From Brevibacillus_D fluminis_A (GTDB lineage Bacteria > Bacillota > Bacilli > Brevibacillales > Brevibacillaceae): a DNA stretch of 64,000 bases. Every line of letters starts with the position of its first letter. The stretch's first letter is position 1. A model generated the notes under the pieces. It was not told the DNA's origin and searched no databases. It saw nothing but the letters and a program-made list of their open reading frames with translations. The stretch is taken from contig NZ_CM125436.1 in NCBI RefSeq assembly GCF_052072235.1, positions 4,024,001 to 4,088,000 on the forward strand. The letters run 5' to 3'. Below, piece by piece: positions 27,386 through 36,381 of the stretch. The translations under genes and the position numbers were made by a program.

Positions 27386-27410
27386 GCTGGCGCATGCGCC
27401 AGTCTTTTTT
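27386..27410 (+). terminator. Terminator of the YjcZ pair
   Basis: Perfect palindrome CTGGCGCATGCGCCAG followed by TCTTTTTT. Confidence 0.9.
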
Positions 27411-27504
27411 CTGTTTGCGGCCAAATGCCGTGTCCGGCAAGGCTCAAGTGCGTGCAAAATGTGTACAATAAGAAGGATGTCCAAGGAAAGCGAGGGAAAG
27501 AGCG

Positions 27505-28617
27505 ATGAAAGATTCCCGTCTCCAGCAGTTGGCAAGCAACCTCGTCAACTACTCGACACGTGTGCAACCGGGTGAAAACGTGCTGATTTATGCGGTCGGC
27601 CATGTCCCTGAACTGGTCAAATCGGTGATTTCCGAGGTGTACAAGGCCGGCGGCAACCCTTACGTCCAGCTGATCGATCCGTTGATCCAGCGTGAGCTTC
27701 TGTTCAACATCAATAAAAATCAGCTGGCGATCATGCGCGAGGCGGACGTCGCCTTCATGAAGCGGATGGATTGCTACATCGGCATTCGCTCGGGCGACAA
27801 CATCAACGAGCTGTCGGATGTACCGAGCGACAAGATGAGCTTGCACAGCCGCCTTTTGGTGCGACCTGTGCTGGATGTGCGCGTCCCCGACACAAAATGG
27901 GTGATTTTGCGCTATCCGAATGCGTCCATGGCCCAGCTCGCCTCGATGAGCACGGATGCCTTTGAAGATTTTTATTTCAATGTGTGCAATCTGGACTACA
28001 GCAAAATGTCGGACGCAATGGAAAATTTGGTGGCGCTTATGGAAAAAACCGATCAGGTGCGCATCACGGGTCCTGGCACCGACTTGCGTTTTTCCATCAA
28101 GGGGATTCCGGCGATCAAATGCGCAGGGGCAAACAACATCCCGGACGGCGAGGTGTTCACGGCCCCGGTGAAGGATTCGGTCAACGGCGTCATTTCCTAT
28201 AACACGCCTTCCCCATATCAAGGCTATACGTACGAGAATGTGAAGCTCACGTTCAAGGATGGGAAGATCGTCGAGGCCACAGCCAGCGATACGGAAAGAA
28301 TCAACAAGGTGTTCGATACGGATGAAGGTGCCCGCTATGTAGGGGAATTCGCCATCGGGGTGAATCCGTACATCCAAAATCCAATGAAAGACATTTTATT
28401 TGACGAAAAAATTGACGGCAGCTTCCACTTTACGCCTGGCCAAAGCTATGACGAGGCGCCAAACGGCAACAAATCGTCGATCCACTGGGATCTCGTCTGC
28501 ATACAGCGCCCGGAATGGGGCGGCGGGGAAATCTATTTCGACGGAACCTTGATCCGCAAAGACGGCCGCTTCGTCGTACCCGAGCTGGAGTGCCTGAATC
28601 CGGACAAGCTGCGGTAG
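27505..28617 (+). CDS. M29-family aminopeptidase (AmpS/AmpT-like)
   Basis: 370 residues with the family's metal-binding features in order: the glutamate in IPDGEVFTAP (about 216), the glutamate of GEFAIGVNP (about 281), the histidine in SFHFTPG (about 307), and the HWD segment SSIHWDLV (about 328) that supplies a histidine and aspartate. M29 enzymes are dimeric cobalt- or zinc-dependent aminopeptidases of broad specificity, cytoplasmic. GAGGGAAAGAGCG precedes the ATG. Own terminator shared with the convergent PadR gene. Confidence 0.9.
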   Translation: MKDSRLQQLASNLVNYSTRVQPGENVLIYAVGHVPELVKSVISEVYKAGGNPYVQLIDPLIQRELLFNINKNQLAIMREADVAFMKRMDCYIGIRSGDNINELSDVPSDKMSLHSRLLVRPVLDVRVPDTKWVILRYPNASMAQLASMSTDAFEDFYFNVCNLDYSKMSDAMENLVALMEKTDQVRITGPGTDLRFSIKGIPAIKCAGANNIPDGEVFTAPVKDSVNGVISYNTPSPYQGYTYENVKLTFKDGKIVEATASDTERINKVFDTDEGARYVGEFAIGVNPYIQNPMKDILFDEKIDGSFHFTPGQSYDEAPNGNKSSIHWDLVCIQRPEWGGGEIYFDGTLIRKDGRFVVPELECLNPDKLR

Positions 28618-28633
28618 CGCATCCATAAAACAC

Positions 28634-28669
28634 AAAAGACGATGGGCTGGCTGGCACCATCGTCTTTTT
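28634..28669. terminator. Bidirectional terminator
   Basis: AAAGACGATGG / CCATCGTCTTTTT stem between the aminopeptidase and the convergent PadR gene. Confidence 0.9.
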
Positions 28670-28674
28670 CTATG

Positions 28675-29214
28675 CTACGCCTTCACTTCAGCGTTTGTTT
28701 TTTTCAGCAAGCGGTCTTTGTTGTCTTCCAAAAATTGCACAGTGCTCTGAATATAATGTAAGGAATAGTCCCATGAAAATTGCTGGAATTCATCCATCCC
28801 ATCGGCCAGCTTCGCGCGGGATTTGGCCGTGTGCGCCAGTAAATCTTTTTGGTGCTGCAAACAAGCATCGAACAGCTTCTCCTGCTCTTGTGGTGTGCGC
28901 TTACCAGCAAAAAACAGCTTCACAAGCATGTCAGAACGAACGATCGGTGGCTGAATCGGCGTCATCATTTCTTTTTGGAACAATTCTTTTCCGCTGTCTG
29001 TGATACTGTATAAAATCTTATTCGGTTTGCCCGATTGAATGATTTCCCGTTTCGTTACCAGTCCTTCTTCTTCCAGTTTGCGCAGGGCAGGGTAAATCGC
29101 GCCGAAGCTGGCGTCATAAAAGAAACCGATGCTGTTGGAAAAGAACTGCTTAATATCGTATCCGCTCATCTCCCCATCATTTAAAAAACCCAAAATAATC
29201 GTTTTAACATCCAT
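28675..29214 (-). CDS. PadR-family transcriptional regulator
   Basis: 179 residues from the ATG after CGGAGG; a 28-codon in-frame extension upstream has no ribosome site. The N-terminal winged helix (ILGFLNDGEMSGYDIKQFF ... GAIYPALRKLEEEGLV) is characteristic of PadR, and the C-terminal half is the helical dimerisation domain (Vir_act_alpha_C type). PadR proteins repress phenolic-acid or drug-efflux genes; the target is not obvious because the neighbouring gene on the other side is the broken protease. Confidence 0.88.
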   Translation of the reverse strand: MDVKTIILGFLNDGEMSGYDIKQFFSNSIGFFYDASFGAIYPALRKLEEEGLVTKREIIQSGKPNKILYSITDSGKELFQKEMMTPIQPPIVRSDMLVKLFFAGKRTPQEQEKLFDACLQHQKDLLAHTAKSRAKLADGMDEFQQFSWDYSLHYIQSTVQFLEDNKDRLLKKTNAEVKA

Positions 29215-29399
29215 TATGAGCCTCCGAGTGTGTGAAAAGTTGTTCTGTACATAACTGCGTATACTTACCTTGACCATTATAAAAGCTAAATCAATCATAT
29301 ATCAATATGACGGAAAGTGTGAATCAATATTTGGGCTTCCCACATGTTTCCTCCCACCATAAAATGATGCATACCTATCTGTTGTGGGGGGACATATGC

Positions 29400-29933
29400 G
29401 TGAAGAGGAAAAAATGGTCTGGCTATATAAAAAGTAAATACCCGATCTCCAGCAGTTTAAACCCACAAAATTTCCTCGTTCCGTTAGTGGAACAAGTCAA
29501 AGACGGGGTTGTTTCCATCGTGACAGAAGACCACGTCTCTACCTCTCGCGTGGACCAGATGATCAAAGAGCTGTTTCGCCAGCAATCCGCCAACAATCTG
29601 GCAACGGAGCGCAGCTTCGGTTCCGGGTTCATCTTTCACCCAAGCGGATATATACTCACGTCCGAGCACGTTGTCGGCAAATCAAAAACCATCCTTGTCA
29701 AGCTTTGCAACGGACGGATTTTTGAGGCGAAACGTGTCCATAGCGATCCTGTTCGCGACTATGCGATCATCAAGATCAATGCCGATTGCCGCTTGTACCC
29801 GCTCCCGCTGGGTGATTCGACCCAGACAAAGGTCGGAGAATGGGTCATCAGCATCGGTTCACCGTCATGTGCCAAAGGGATAAAAACACCGCGACACTCC
29901 TTTCATAGGCAAAAAAAAGCCGACCACTACTAG
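29400..29933 (+). pseudogene. N-terminal half of an HtrA/DegP-like serine protease, interrupted
   Basis: From a GTG after TGGGGGGACAT (an upstream in-frame ATG at 29307 is possible) the frame encodes a trypsin-like S1C protease N-lobe: GSGFIFHPSGYILTSEHVV with the catalytic histidine at codon 29667-29669, and DYAIIKI with the catalytic aspartate at 29757-29759. After WVISIGSPS (near 29867) the family sequence stops and 20 unrelated residues follow before the stop. The missing C-lobe with the catalytic serine lies at 43348-43605. Short proteases of this group lack a PDZ domain, so the intact gene would have been about 240 codons. Confidence 0.8.
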
Positions 29934-30118
29934 TAGTAAGTCGGAAGGGTTTGTACGTGATAATGAAATTATATCGAAAGCCCTATTGCAAATCAGTAGT
30001 CGGTTACAGGTAACACTACCTGCAATCGCTACATCTGCCATATTCACACAAGAAATAAGACAACCACTCTGCAAGAATTGGTTGCCTTGATCAAGGAATG
30101 CATGCCCCAAGAAAATCA
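29908..30118 (-). ncRNA. Hairpin-rich RNA-like segment ending in a strong terminator
   Basis: On the minus strand this stretch contains AACCA/TGGTT, CAGGTA/TACCTG and finally CCGAC...GTCGG (with inner ACTACTAGTAGT palindrome) followed by eight T residues around 29911-29945, an excellent intrinsic terminator with no protein gene of its own. The 84-codon frame across it reads through the terminator and has no ribosome site. The layout resembles the RNA part of type I toxin-antitoxin loci, but no toxin ORF is evident. The nearest upstream gene on this strand is the acetyltransferase ending at 30221. Confidence 0.35.
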
Positions 30119-30220
30119 TTACTAGATGGCGAGGCCGGTTGGGCCTCTCCTATTCTTATCATCGACATCGCCAGCTGCAAAATTTATAGGACAATGCTGG
30201 AAAGGAAGGGAAACTCCCCC

Positions 30221-30703
30221 TTACACATTCTTTTCCAATTCGATTTCATCCCGGATGGGAATGCCGTCATTGCCATAGAGCGGGATTTGCGGCTTTTGCT
30301 TGCGCGCCGCTTCCACTGCGTCCCGGTAGATGCGAACCAGCGCATACCCGCGCTTCTGGTAAAAGCGCAGCGCGTGCAAATTATCGTTCGTCGTGATCAG
30401 CCACAGTCGCGTAAGACCGTTTTCGCGGGCCACCTGCTCGACAGCCTGCAGCAGTCCCGTTCCGATACCGATTCCTTCGCGCACGCTGTCCAGCGAGACG
30501 ATCTCGCAGGCCCCTTCTTTGCTTTCATACGTAAGCAAGCCCACCGGCTCTCCATTCACAAAAGCGGCAAAGCCGGGCAACCGGTCGCATTGATGGACCC
30601 CTTTGCTGTAGACCATCTGCGTGCTGCCCCAATGCTCCAGCAAAAATTCGCGCACCCAGTCCAGATCGCTTTCGCCGATCGCGCGTATCGCAAACTCTTC
30701 CAT
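30221..30703 (-). CDS. GNAT-family N-acetyltransferase
   Basis: 160 residues from the ATG eight bases after GGAGG; a start five codons upstream is possible. The acetyl-CoA loop is REGIGIGTGLLQAVE (about 75-89), followed by GLTRLWLITTNDNLHALRFYQKRGY in two strands, typical GNAT. Substrate unknown. First gene inside the left end of the putative element, transcribed toward that end. Confidence 0.85.
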   Translation of the reverse strand: MEEFAIRAIGESDLDWVREFLLEHWGSTQMVYSKGVHQCDRLPGFAAFVNGEPVGLLTYESKEGACEIVSLDSVREGIGIGTGLLQAVEQVARENGLTRLWLITTNDNLHALRFYQKRGYALVRIYRDAVEAARKQKPQIPLYGNDGIPIRDEIELEKNV

Positions 30704-30834
30704 GTCACTCGCCTCCATGGTAAGAGTTTACTGCTGTTTGAATATTTTGCAAGCGGTTTATTATCGCAAAGCTTCGACTAATCTATGCTATAATAGATTC
30801 ACTAAATGACGAACAGATAGTAGGGGTAATTTGC

Positions 30835-31359
30835 ATGTCGGCAAACGTCGAACTTTCCATCCTTTTTGGATTTTGCATAACATTTGGAATGATCTTGTTC
30901 AATCGCGCGATTCCCAAGCAAGCGAAGCGGACGGGCGGGCCGTTCGCAGCCTTGTTTGTCATGCTCATCACTGTAAGCGTCATCCTGTTCAGCTGCATCC
31001 CGCTGGTGCTGATTCTCACTGCGATTCTTTGGCTGTCCGGCTGGCTTTTCCCCAATCTGGTGGATCACTCCCATCTGCTGCCCTTGTTCCTCTTTTCGCT
31101 CTTGAGCGTCATTTTGCTGATTTTCTATGAGTTGCTGGCGGAACCGTTCCTCAAAGCGTTTCTTCAGCAAATCGGCTTATCACCCGAGTGGGCGGTCGTT
31201 GCGGAATTGATCGCCACCATTTTCATCATGCTGCTGCTGTCCGCCACCATCGTCAAAGGTGTGCTCCTGTCGTCGATGGCCGCACTTTTTGTTTCCACGG
31301 CATGCGTCACGTTCGGGCATTTTCTCGATCGGGCATTCCCTGCGAAAAAATCGCGTTAA
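30835..31359 (+). CDS. Uncharacterised membrane protein, four to five helices
   Basis: 174 residues, almost entirely hydrophobic with about five membrane segments (roughly 5-22, 38-65, 78-102, 122-140, 142-160) and a basic tail. No family recognised. A TATAAT at 30788-30793 may be its -10 box. Its stop overlaps the stop of the convergent small ORF by two bases. Confidence 0.65.
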   Translation: MSANVELSILFGFCITFGMILFNRAIPKQAKRTGGPFAALFVMLITVSVILFSCIPLVLILTAILWLSGWLFPNLVDHSHLLPLFLFSLLSVILLIFYELLAEPFLKAFLQQIGLSPEWAVVAELIATIFIMLLLSATIVKGVLLSSMAALFVSTACVTFGHFLDRAFPAKKSR

Positions 31360-31514
31360 GCCTTGGTTTCCACGATAGACCGCCGTTCTTTGCCGGATGC
31401 AGAGAGCGGCGGTTTTTTTGCTGCGTCCGGCTGGCACTCGGCCATTTTCGGCAGCAGCTCCCGCAGAATAAAGCCATATACCGCCTCCAAAGCGGCCAAG
31501 CTCGGCTTTTGCAT
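31356..31514 (-). CDS. Small ORF (52 aa) next to serine recombinase
   Basis: The ATG at 31514 has a very good ribosome site (GGGAGGGATGGGAGC). The product starts MQKPSLAALEAVYGFILREL, a short amphipathic helix, then a proline/lysine-rich tail. A longer frame exists upstream without a ribosome site. Unrecognised; reported because of the start signal and its position diverging from the recombinase. Confidence 0.45.
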   Translation of the reverse strand: MQKPSLAALEAVYGFILRELLPKMAECQPDAAKKPPLSASGKERRSIVETKA

Positions 31515-31647
31515 GCTCCCATCCCTCCCTATTCCCCATCGTATGTCGCACGGCTTGTTGAACATTTCCGCTGTTTGCGCTGTCCAGGCCGTTTTCGCCT
31601 GCGTCAAACATAGACTAAGGAAGAGAAGCTGGAGGTGAAGGGAACCG

Positions 31648-33102
31648 ATGAGAGCAGCGCTTTACGGACGGGTATCGACGGAAGAACAGGCACAGGAGGG
31701 GTTTTCCATCGCCGCCCAAAAGGAAAAGCTGTCCGCCTATGCCCACTCACAAGATTGGCAAATCGCAGGCTGCTATTTTGACGAGGGCGTCAGCGGAAAG
31801 CATACCGACCGCCCCGAACTGAACCGTCTGCTCCACGATGTGCAATCCGGCAGCCTGGATGTCGTACTGGTCTACCGATTGGACCGGCTGACACGCTCCG
31901 TGCTGGACCTGTACCAGCTGCTGCAAGAGTTCGAGCGGTACCGCGTCAGCTTCTGCAGCGCGACCGAGGCGTATGATACGACGACAGCGATCGGCCGCCT
32001 GTTCATTACGCTTGTGGCGGCACTCGCCCAGTGGGAGCGGGAAAATTTGGCTGAACGGGTGAAATTGGGCATGGAGCAGATGGCCTTGGAGCAAAAGCGC
32101 CCCGGCGGGCCTCCGCCCTATGGCTTTGCCCTTGATGCAGATGGACTGCGTGTCATCCCGGAGGAAGCGGAAGTGGTGAAAGACATTTTCCAATGGCATG
32201 TGGACGGACTCGGGGCAGCCGCCATCGCCAGACGGCTGAATCAGCGGCGAGTACCTCCCAAGCACGGTTCGCGCTGGGCTGAATCCACGCTGCACCGGAT
32301 GCTGCGCAATCACGTCTACTATGGCGCGCTGCGCTGGAATTACGCGGAAAAAGGGACCGGTGCCAATCCACCGGAGAAATGGGTGCTGCTTGAGGGGGTT
32401 TATGAGCCGATTATTACAAAGGAAACGTTTCTCGCGGCGCAGACGATGCTTTCGGTGCGGACGGACCGTCATCCGCGGCAGCTCGCCTCCGACTATCTGT
32501 TTTCCGGCTTGCTGCACTGTGCCCGGTGCGGCCGCCCGATGTTCGGCAAAACCGGTCACGTCAACAAAAACGGACGCTCTTACCGCTATCGCTTCTATCA
32601 CTGCACAGGAAAACGGACGCGCGACTGCGACGCCCCGCTCATTCGGGAAGATCGCTTGGCCGAACACTTTGCCACGGACGTGCTCGCCCATATCGAACCC
32701 GATGAACGCGCCGCCCTGAAGGTGCTGGAACAATACAGGCACCCCCGCCGGCAAAAAACAGCGGCGCTTCAGCGCGAACTGGCAAAACTGCAAGCCCGCA
32801 AGCACCGCTGGCATCTGGCCTATCTCGATCAAGTCATCACGCAGGAAGAGCTGGCGTTTGGCTTGCAGACCGAACGCGAGCAGGAAGAGAGGCTGCGCGC
32901 ACAGCTGGCGGAGCACGCTGCTTGCCCGACCGGAGAAGCTGACGCTCCCGATCGCGCACCTCTTCTCATGCAAAACCTCCCGTTAGCCTGGGCCTCTGCT
33001 GCACCGCTCGAGAAAAAGCAGCTGCTTTCGCTTTTGCTCGAGCGGCTTGATGCAGATTGCGATAAACGCCAGGTTCGCATCACAAGCACCGTCTATCGTT
33101 AG
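31648..33102 (+). CDS. Large serine recombinase 1
   Basis: 484 residues, GGAGGTGAAGG before the ATG. The N-terminal resolvase catalytic domain has GRVS with the nucleophile Ser10 and DRLTR (about 76-80), followed by a recombinase domain (about 160-270) and a zinc ribbon beginning at C291ARC294 with the second pair in YHC...DC, then a leucine-rich coiled coil (about 370-420). All catalytic elements look intact, so it should be an active site-specific integrase/excisionase of the phage or conjugative-element type. It lies 1.8 kb inside the left boundary, not at a junction, so its own attachment site is not visible here. Confidence 0.9.
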   Translation: MRAALYGRVSTEEQAQEGFSIAAQKEKLSAYAHSQDWQIAGCYFDEGVSGKHTDRPELNRLLHDVQSGSLDVVLVYRLDRLTRSVLDLYQLLQEFERYRVSFCSATEAYDTTTAIGRLFITLVAALAQWERENLAERVKLGMEQMALEQKRPGGPPPYGFALDADGLRVIPEEAEVVKDIFQWHVDGLGAAAIARRLNQRRVPPKHGSRWAESTLHRMLRNHVYYGALRWNYAEKGTGANPPEKWVLLEGVYEPIITKETFLAAQTMLSVRTDRHPRQLASDYLFSGLLHCARCGRPMFGKTGHVNKNGRSYRYRFYHCTGKRTRDCDAPLIREDRLAEHFATDVLAHIEPDERAALKVLEQYRHPRRQKTAALQRELAKLQARKHRWHLAYLDQVITQEELAFGLQTEREQEERLRAQLAEHAACPTGEADAPDRAPLLMQNLPLAWASAAPLEKKQLLSLLLERLDADCDKRQVRITSTVYR

Positions 33103-33211
33103 CCGCCGGCGATCATCTTGCCTCGAACGCGCCAGCGCCTCCCGTCTTTTTTGCCCTTTGCTGCGCGGCGGTTCTCCGTTAGGTTTGGAAAACTCCGTCA
33201 CAGCCGGGTTG

Positions 33212-33376
33212 CTACGTTGCCACCGATTCGCCGCGGGCAGCCTGTGCGAGCGCTCCTGCCAGCCATTCGGAAAATGACTGCCATTCCAGCTCGTTCACCT
33301 GCCGGTCGGCCGCTATCGTCAGCTTGATTGTCCCGTTGGTCGTCTCAATGACCGCAAGCGGTCGCTGCTCCTCCAT
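33212..33376 (-). CDS. Small ORF (54 aa) downstream of the KdpD-like gene
   Basis: AGGAGGGGAGCGG precedes the ATG at 33376, an ideal ribosome site. The 54-residue product (MEEQRPLAVIETTNG ... ) looks like a short beta hairpin followed by a helix; no family recognised. It starts 28 bases after the stop of the KdpD-like gene on the same strand and so is probably the last gene of the kdp operon. Confidence 0.55.
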   Translation of the reverse strand: MEEQRPLAVIETTNGTIKLTIAADRQVNELEWQSFSEWLAGALAQAARGESVAT

Positions 33377-33404
33377 CCGCTCCCCTCCTTTCCTCGCCTT
33401 ACGC

Positions 33405-35777
33405 TTACCTTATGCGCTTGTCGGACTGTCCCATGTCGGCCGGCCGATCGGCCACAACCAGCACATCGACGTGCCGTACCAGGCGCAGCAGCCGTTCCAC
33501 GACCGAGCCTTTGCAAATTTCCGCAAGCCGTGTCCGGGCGGAATGTCCGATGATGACCTGTGTCGCCCGCTTTTCATTCACCGCATGGGCCAGCACCACA
33601 ACCGCGCGGCGGCGCGACGGTGCCACGTACTGTTCGAATTGGCCGCCAAGCCGTTCCGTGATCTGTTTGATCCGCTCCAGCAGCCGCTTCTCCGCTTCCG
33701 ACAAACTGGGCTTCTCCTGTACGTACGCCACATACCATTCGGCTTTTAACCGGTACGCAATCCGAAACCCGTGGCGAATCAGCCGCTCGGAATCGGGGCG
33801 CAGATTGACGCAAACAAAAATGGCCTCCTGTTTTTGCCAAGCGCCGCGCAGCGCCCCCCTTCGCTCCCAAGCCTCCAGCCGTTCATCCACATCATCCGCC
33901 ACCTCGCGCAAGGCAAGCTCGCGCAGCGCGATCAAGTTGACCTTTTTAAAAAATTGGCCCAGCGCCTGCTCCACCTTCTCCGGCGCATAAACATTGCCTT
34001 CGCGCATGCGCTGCCGGAGCGCTTCCGGCGCAATGTCGATCAGCTCAACCTCATCGGCATGCTGCAGCATATGGTCCGGGACGGTCTCCCGCACCCGGAC
34101 GCCCGTAATCTGCTCCACACTGTCGTTCAAGCTCTCGAGATGCTGCACGTTCACCGTCGTAATGACCGAAATGCCGGCCGCAAGCAGCCGTTCCACATCT
34201 TGATACCGCTTCTCGAATGGACTATCCGGCACGTTCGTGTGTGCCAGCTCGTCAACCAGCACAACCTCGGGATTGCGGGCGATAATTGCATCCGTGTCCA
34301 TTTCTTCCAGCCATACGTTGCGGTACGCAAGCTTTTTTCGCGGGATGAGCGCAAGTTCGCCCACTTGTTCCAGCGTTTCCTTGCGTCCGTGCGTTTCCAA
34401 AAGCCCGATGACGACATCGATTCCTTTGCGCTTTAGCACATTCCCTTCGCGCAGCATCGCGTACGTTTTGCCAACGCCAGGAGCAGCGCCGATATACACT
34501 TTGAGACGGCCGCGCTGCATCTTCATGACGCGCCGCTTCATTTCATCGGTGGTAAGCCGACGGTACGGGTCAGGCGGGCGCATCGGCTGCTTGCGCCGGG
34601 CGGGCAGCACCCGCTCGCCGTCGCGCTTCATCCGGTCGGCGACGAGAAACACATCGATGCTGCGCGTTTTCCGCAAAATTTGGTTGCAAATCGAGCCGTA
34701 CGCAATCTCGTGCCAACGGCTCCGGTTCGACTGCCCCATCACAATGCGTGTGACCTTATGCCGCATCGCATAGGAAACGATTGCTTGCGATACGCTTTGG
34801 TGCCGTTCCAGCACCAGCTCCTCGAAAGCACCGCCAACCTTCTCCGCCAGCCGGGCAATCGCCCGCCGGAATGCAGCCTCCTCCGCTGTCAATTCGACCC
34901 CCTCCTTGCGAAAGCAGACGATAAGCAGCTCCGCGCCTAACCGATTGGCAACCTGCTGGCCGCGCCGGATCAAAATCGACCCGTTGGCATGGTACTGCGC
35001 TGTGACCAAAATGCGCTCTGCCGCGCCAGACGGACCGATCAGTCCCAGCTGGTCGCGGTATTCATCGAGCGTCTCGTTCACTTCCCCCGCCATGATCCGC
35101 AGCGACAGCTCGCGCAAGACCGCCAAGTTATGCCGACGGTACAGCTGCTTTGCCCCCTTTTTGGCCATCGCTTTCGCATCGAGGCTCCCTTCGGCGAGGC
35201 GCGCGAGAATCGCGTCCGGGGTCACATCCAGGAGCTTGACTTCATCGGCCAATGCCAATGTATCCTCCGGGACGAACTCGGTGACCTGGACCGTCGTCCC
35301 TTTCAGCACTTTGTCGGCAATCTCTTTCACGCCTGCCAGCTCGTAAATATTCACCGTCGTAATCACGCTGATTTTGTGTGCGAGCAGCTCCTTAATATCG
35401 CTTAACCGGTCGGGACGCGGGGCACCCGGGGCATTGCGGTGCGCCAAGCCATCGACCAGCACCACTTCCGGATCGCGGGAAAGGATCGCTGCCACATCCA
35501 GATCATGGCGAGGTCCGTCCTCACCCTGCCACTCGATTGTCGGCATGCGCGGCAGCGCGGCGGCAAGCTCGCCCATTTGCTCAAGGTCGGCTTCACCGAG
35601 CACACCGATCACCACATCGAGGCCGCGCTTCTGCATTTGCAAACCGTCAGTCAGCAGCCGATACGTTTTGCCGACACCGCGAACCGCTCCGAGAATAATC
35701 GTCAGCCGCCCGCGCGCCATGGTCGCGATGGATTCCAGAATCTCTTCCGGCGATTTCCGGCGAAATGGCTCTGCCAT
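33405..35777 (-). CDS. Tandem-duplicated KdpD sensor module without histidine kinase
   Basis: 790 residues made of two copies of the KdpD cytoplasmic input region, each a KdpD ATPase-like domain plus a universal-stress-like (Usp) domain: copy 1 about 20-385, copy 2 about 415-785. Copy 2 has the canonical Walker A GAAPGVGKTY (430-439) and VVLVDELAHTN (505-515); copy 1 is altered to GAVRGVGKTY (30-39) and VVLVDGLAHRN (105-115), losing the proline and the acidic Glu. There are no membrane helices, no DHp/catalytic kinase domains, and no kdpE nearby. The ATG lies one base after the kdpC stop. In Staphylococcus the KdpD Usp domain binds c-di-AMP; a sensory or direct pump-modulating role here is inference. 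Confidence 0.88.
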   Translation of the reverse strand: MAEPFRRKSPEEILESIATMARGRLTIILGAVRGVGKTYRLLTDGLQMQKRGLDVVIGVLGEADLEQMGELAAALPRMPTIEWQGEDGPRHDLDVAAILSRDPEVVLVDGLAHRNAPGAPRPDRLSDIKELLAHKISVITTVNIYELAGVKEIADKVLKGTTVQVTEFVPEDTLALADEVKLLDVTPDAILARLAEGSLDAKAMAKKGAKQLYRRHNLAVLRELSLRIMAGEVNETLDEYRDQLGLIGPSGAAERILVTAQYHANGSILIRRGQQVANRLGAELLIVCFRKEGVELTAEEAAFRRAIARLAEKVGGAFEELVLERHQSVSQAIVSYAMRHKVTRIVMGQSNRSRWHEIAYGSICNQILRKTRSIDVFLVADRMKRDGERVLPARRKQPMRPPDPYRRLTTDEMKRRVMKMQRGRLKVYIGAAPGVGKTYAMLREGNVLKRKGIDVVIGLLETHGRKETLEQVGELALIPRKKLAYRNVWLEEMDTDAIIARNPEVVLVDELAHTNVPDSPFEKRYQDVERLLAAGISVITTVNVQHLESLNDSVEQITGVRVRETVPDHMLQHADEVELIDIAPEALRQRMREGNVYAPEKVEQALGQFFKKVNLIALRELALREVADDVDERLEAWERRGALRGAWQKQEAIFVCVNLRPDSERLIRHGFRIAYRLKAEWYVAYVQEKPSLSEAEKRLLERIKQITERLGGQFEQYVAPSRRRAVVVLAHAVNEKRATQVIIGHSARTRLAEICKGSVVERLLRLVRHVDVLVVADRPADMGQSDKRIR

Positions 35778-35778
35778 C

Positions 35779-36336
35779 CTAGCGCAGCTGATCCAATGCC
35801 AGATTCAATTTCAACACGTTCACTCGCGGCTCGCCAAACAAGCCAAGCGACGGCCCCACCGTCTGTTCCGCGATCAACTGTTCCAGCCTCCTGGGATCGA
35901 GGCCACGCGCTTGCGCAATTCGCGCCACCTGAATCTTTGCCGCTTGCACGGAAAGATCCGGATCGAGCCCCGAGGCTGAGTTGGTCAGCAAGTCCGCCGG
36001 AATGTCTTCTTTTTTCACGCCCGGATTGGCTGCGAGAAAAGCCGCAACATCTTTTTCCACCCGTTCTTTCAAGGCAGGATTGGACGGCGCATAGTTATTG
36101 GAGCCCGAACCCGCTGCATTGTTAGTAATAGAAGAAACGCGCCCAGTAAAGTATTGCGGAGCAGAAAAGCTTTGTCCGATCAACTCCGAGCCGATCACCT
36201 TGCCTGCCGGATCGGTAATCAGGCTGCCCTCTGCCTGATTCGGCATGATGGCTTGCGCAAGGCCCGTCATCGTCAGCGGATAAATGAGCCCGCACAACAC
36301 GAGCAAAACGAGGCTGATTCGCAAATTTTTCAACAT
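35779..36336 (-). CDS. kdpC: Potassium-transporting ATPase subunit C
   Basis: 185 residues from the ATG six bases after AGGTG (a GTG three codons upstream is possible). One N-terminal membrane helix (about 5-25) and the KdpC soluble domain with the GSQLIGQ-like segment (GSELIGQSFSAPQYF), the DPDLSVQAA motif and RIAQARGLDPRRLEQLI. KdpC stabilises KdpA-KdpB and assists high-affinity K+ uptake. Fourth structural gene in kdpFABC order. Confidence 0.96.
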   Translation of the reverse strand: MLKNLRISLVLLVLCGLIYPLTMTGLAQAIMPNQAEGSLITDPAGKVIGSELIGQSFSAPQYFTGRVSSITNNAAGSGSNNYAPSNPALKERVEKDVAAFLAANPGVKKEDIPADLLTNSASGLDPDLSVQAAKIQVARIAQARGLDPRRLEQLIAEQTVGPSLGLFGEPRVNVLKLNLALDQLR

Positions 36337-36381
36337 GATGGTCACCTGTGCTTTCTGTCAAAAGTGGGAGCGGGGCGGCGC

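Noticed and set aside
29865..30119. 84-codon minus frame over the RNA-like segment
   Set aside because: Reads through a strong terminator hairpin and has no ribosome site.
32983..33201. 72-codon minus frame starting MTEFSKPNGEPPRSKG
   Set aside because: The first part looks protein-like but there is no ribosome site and most of it is antisense to recombinase 1.
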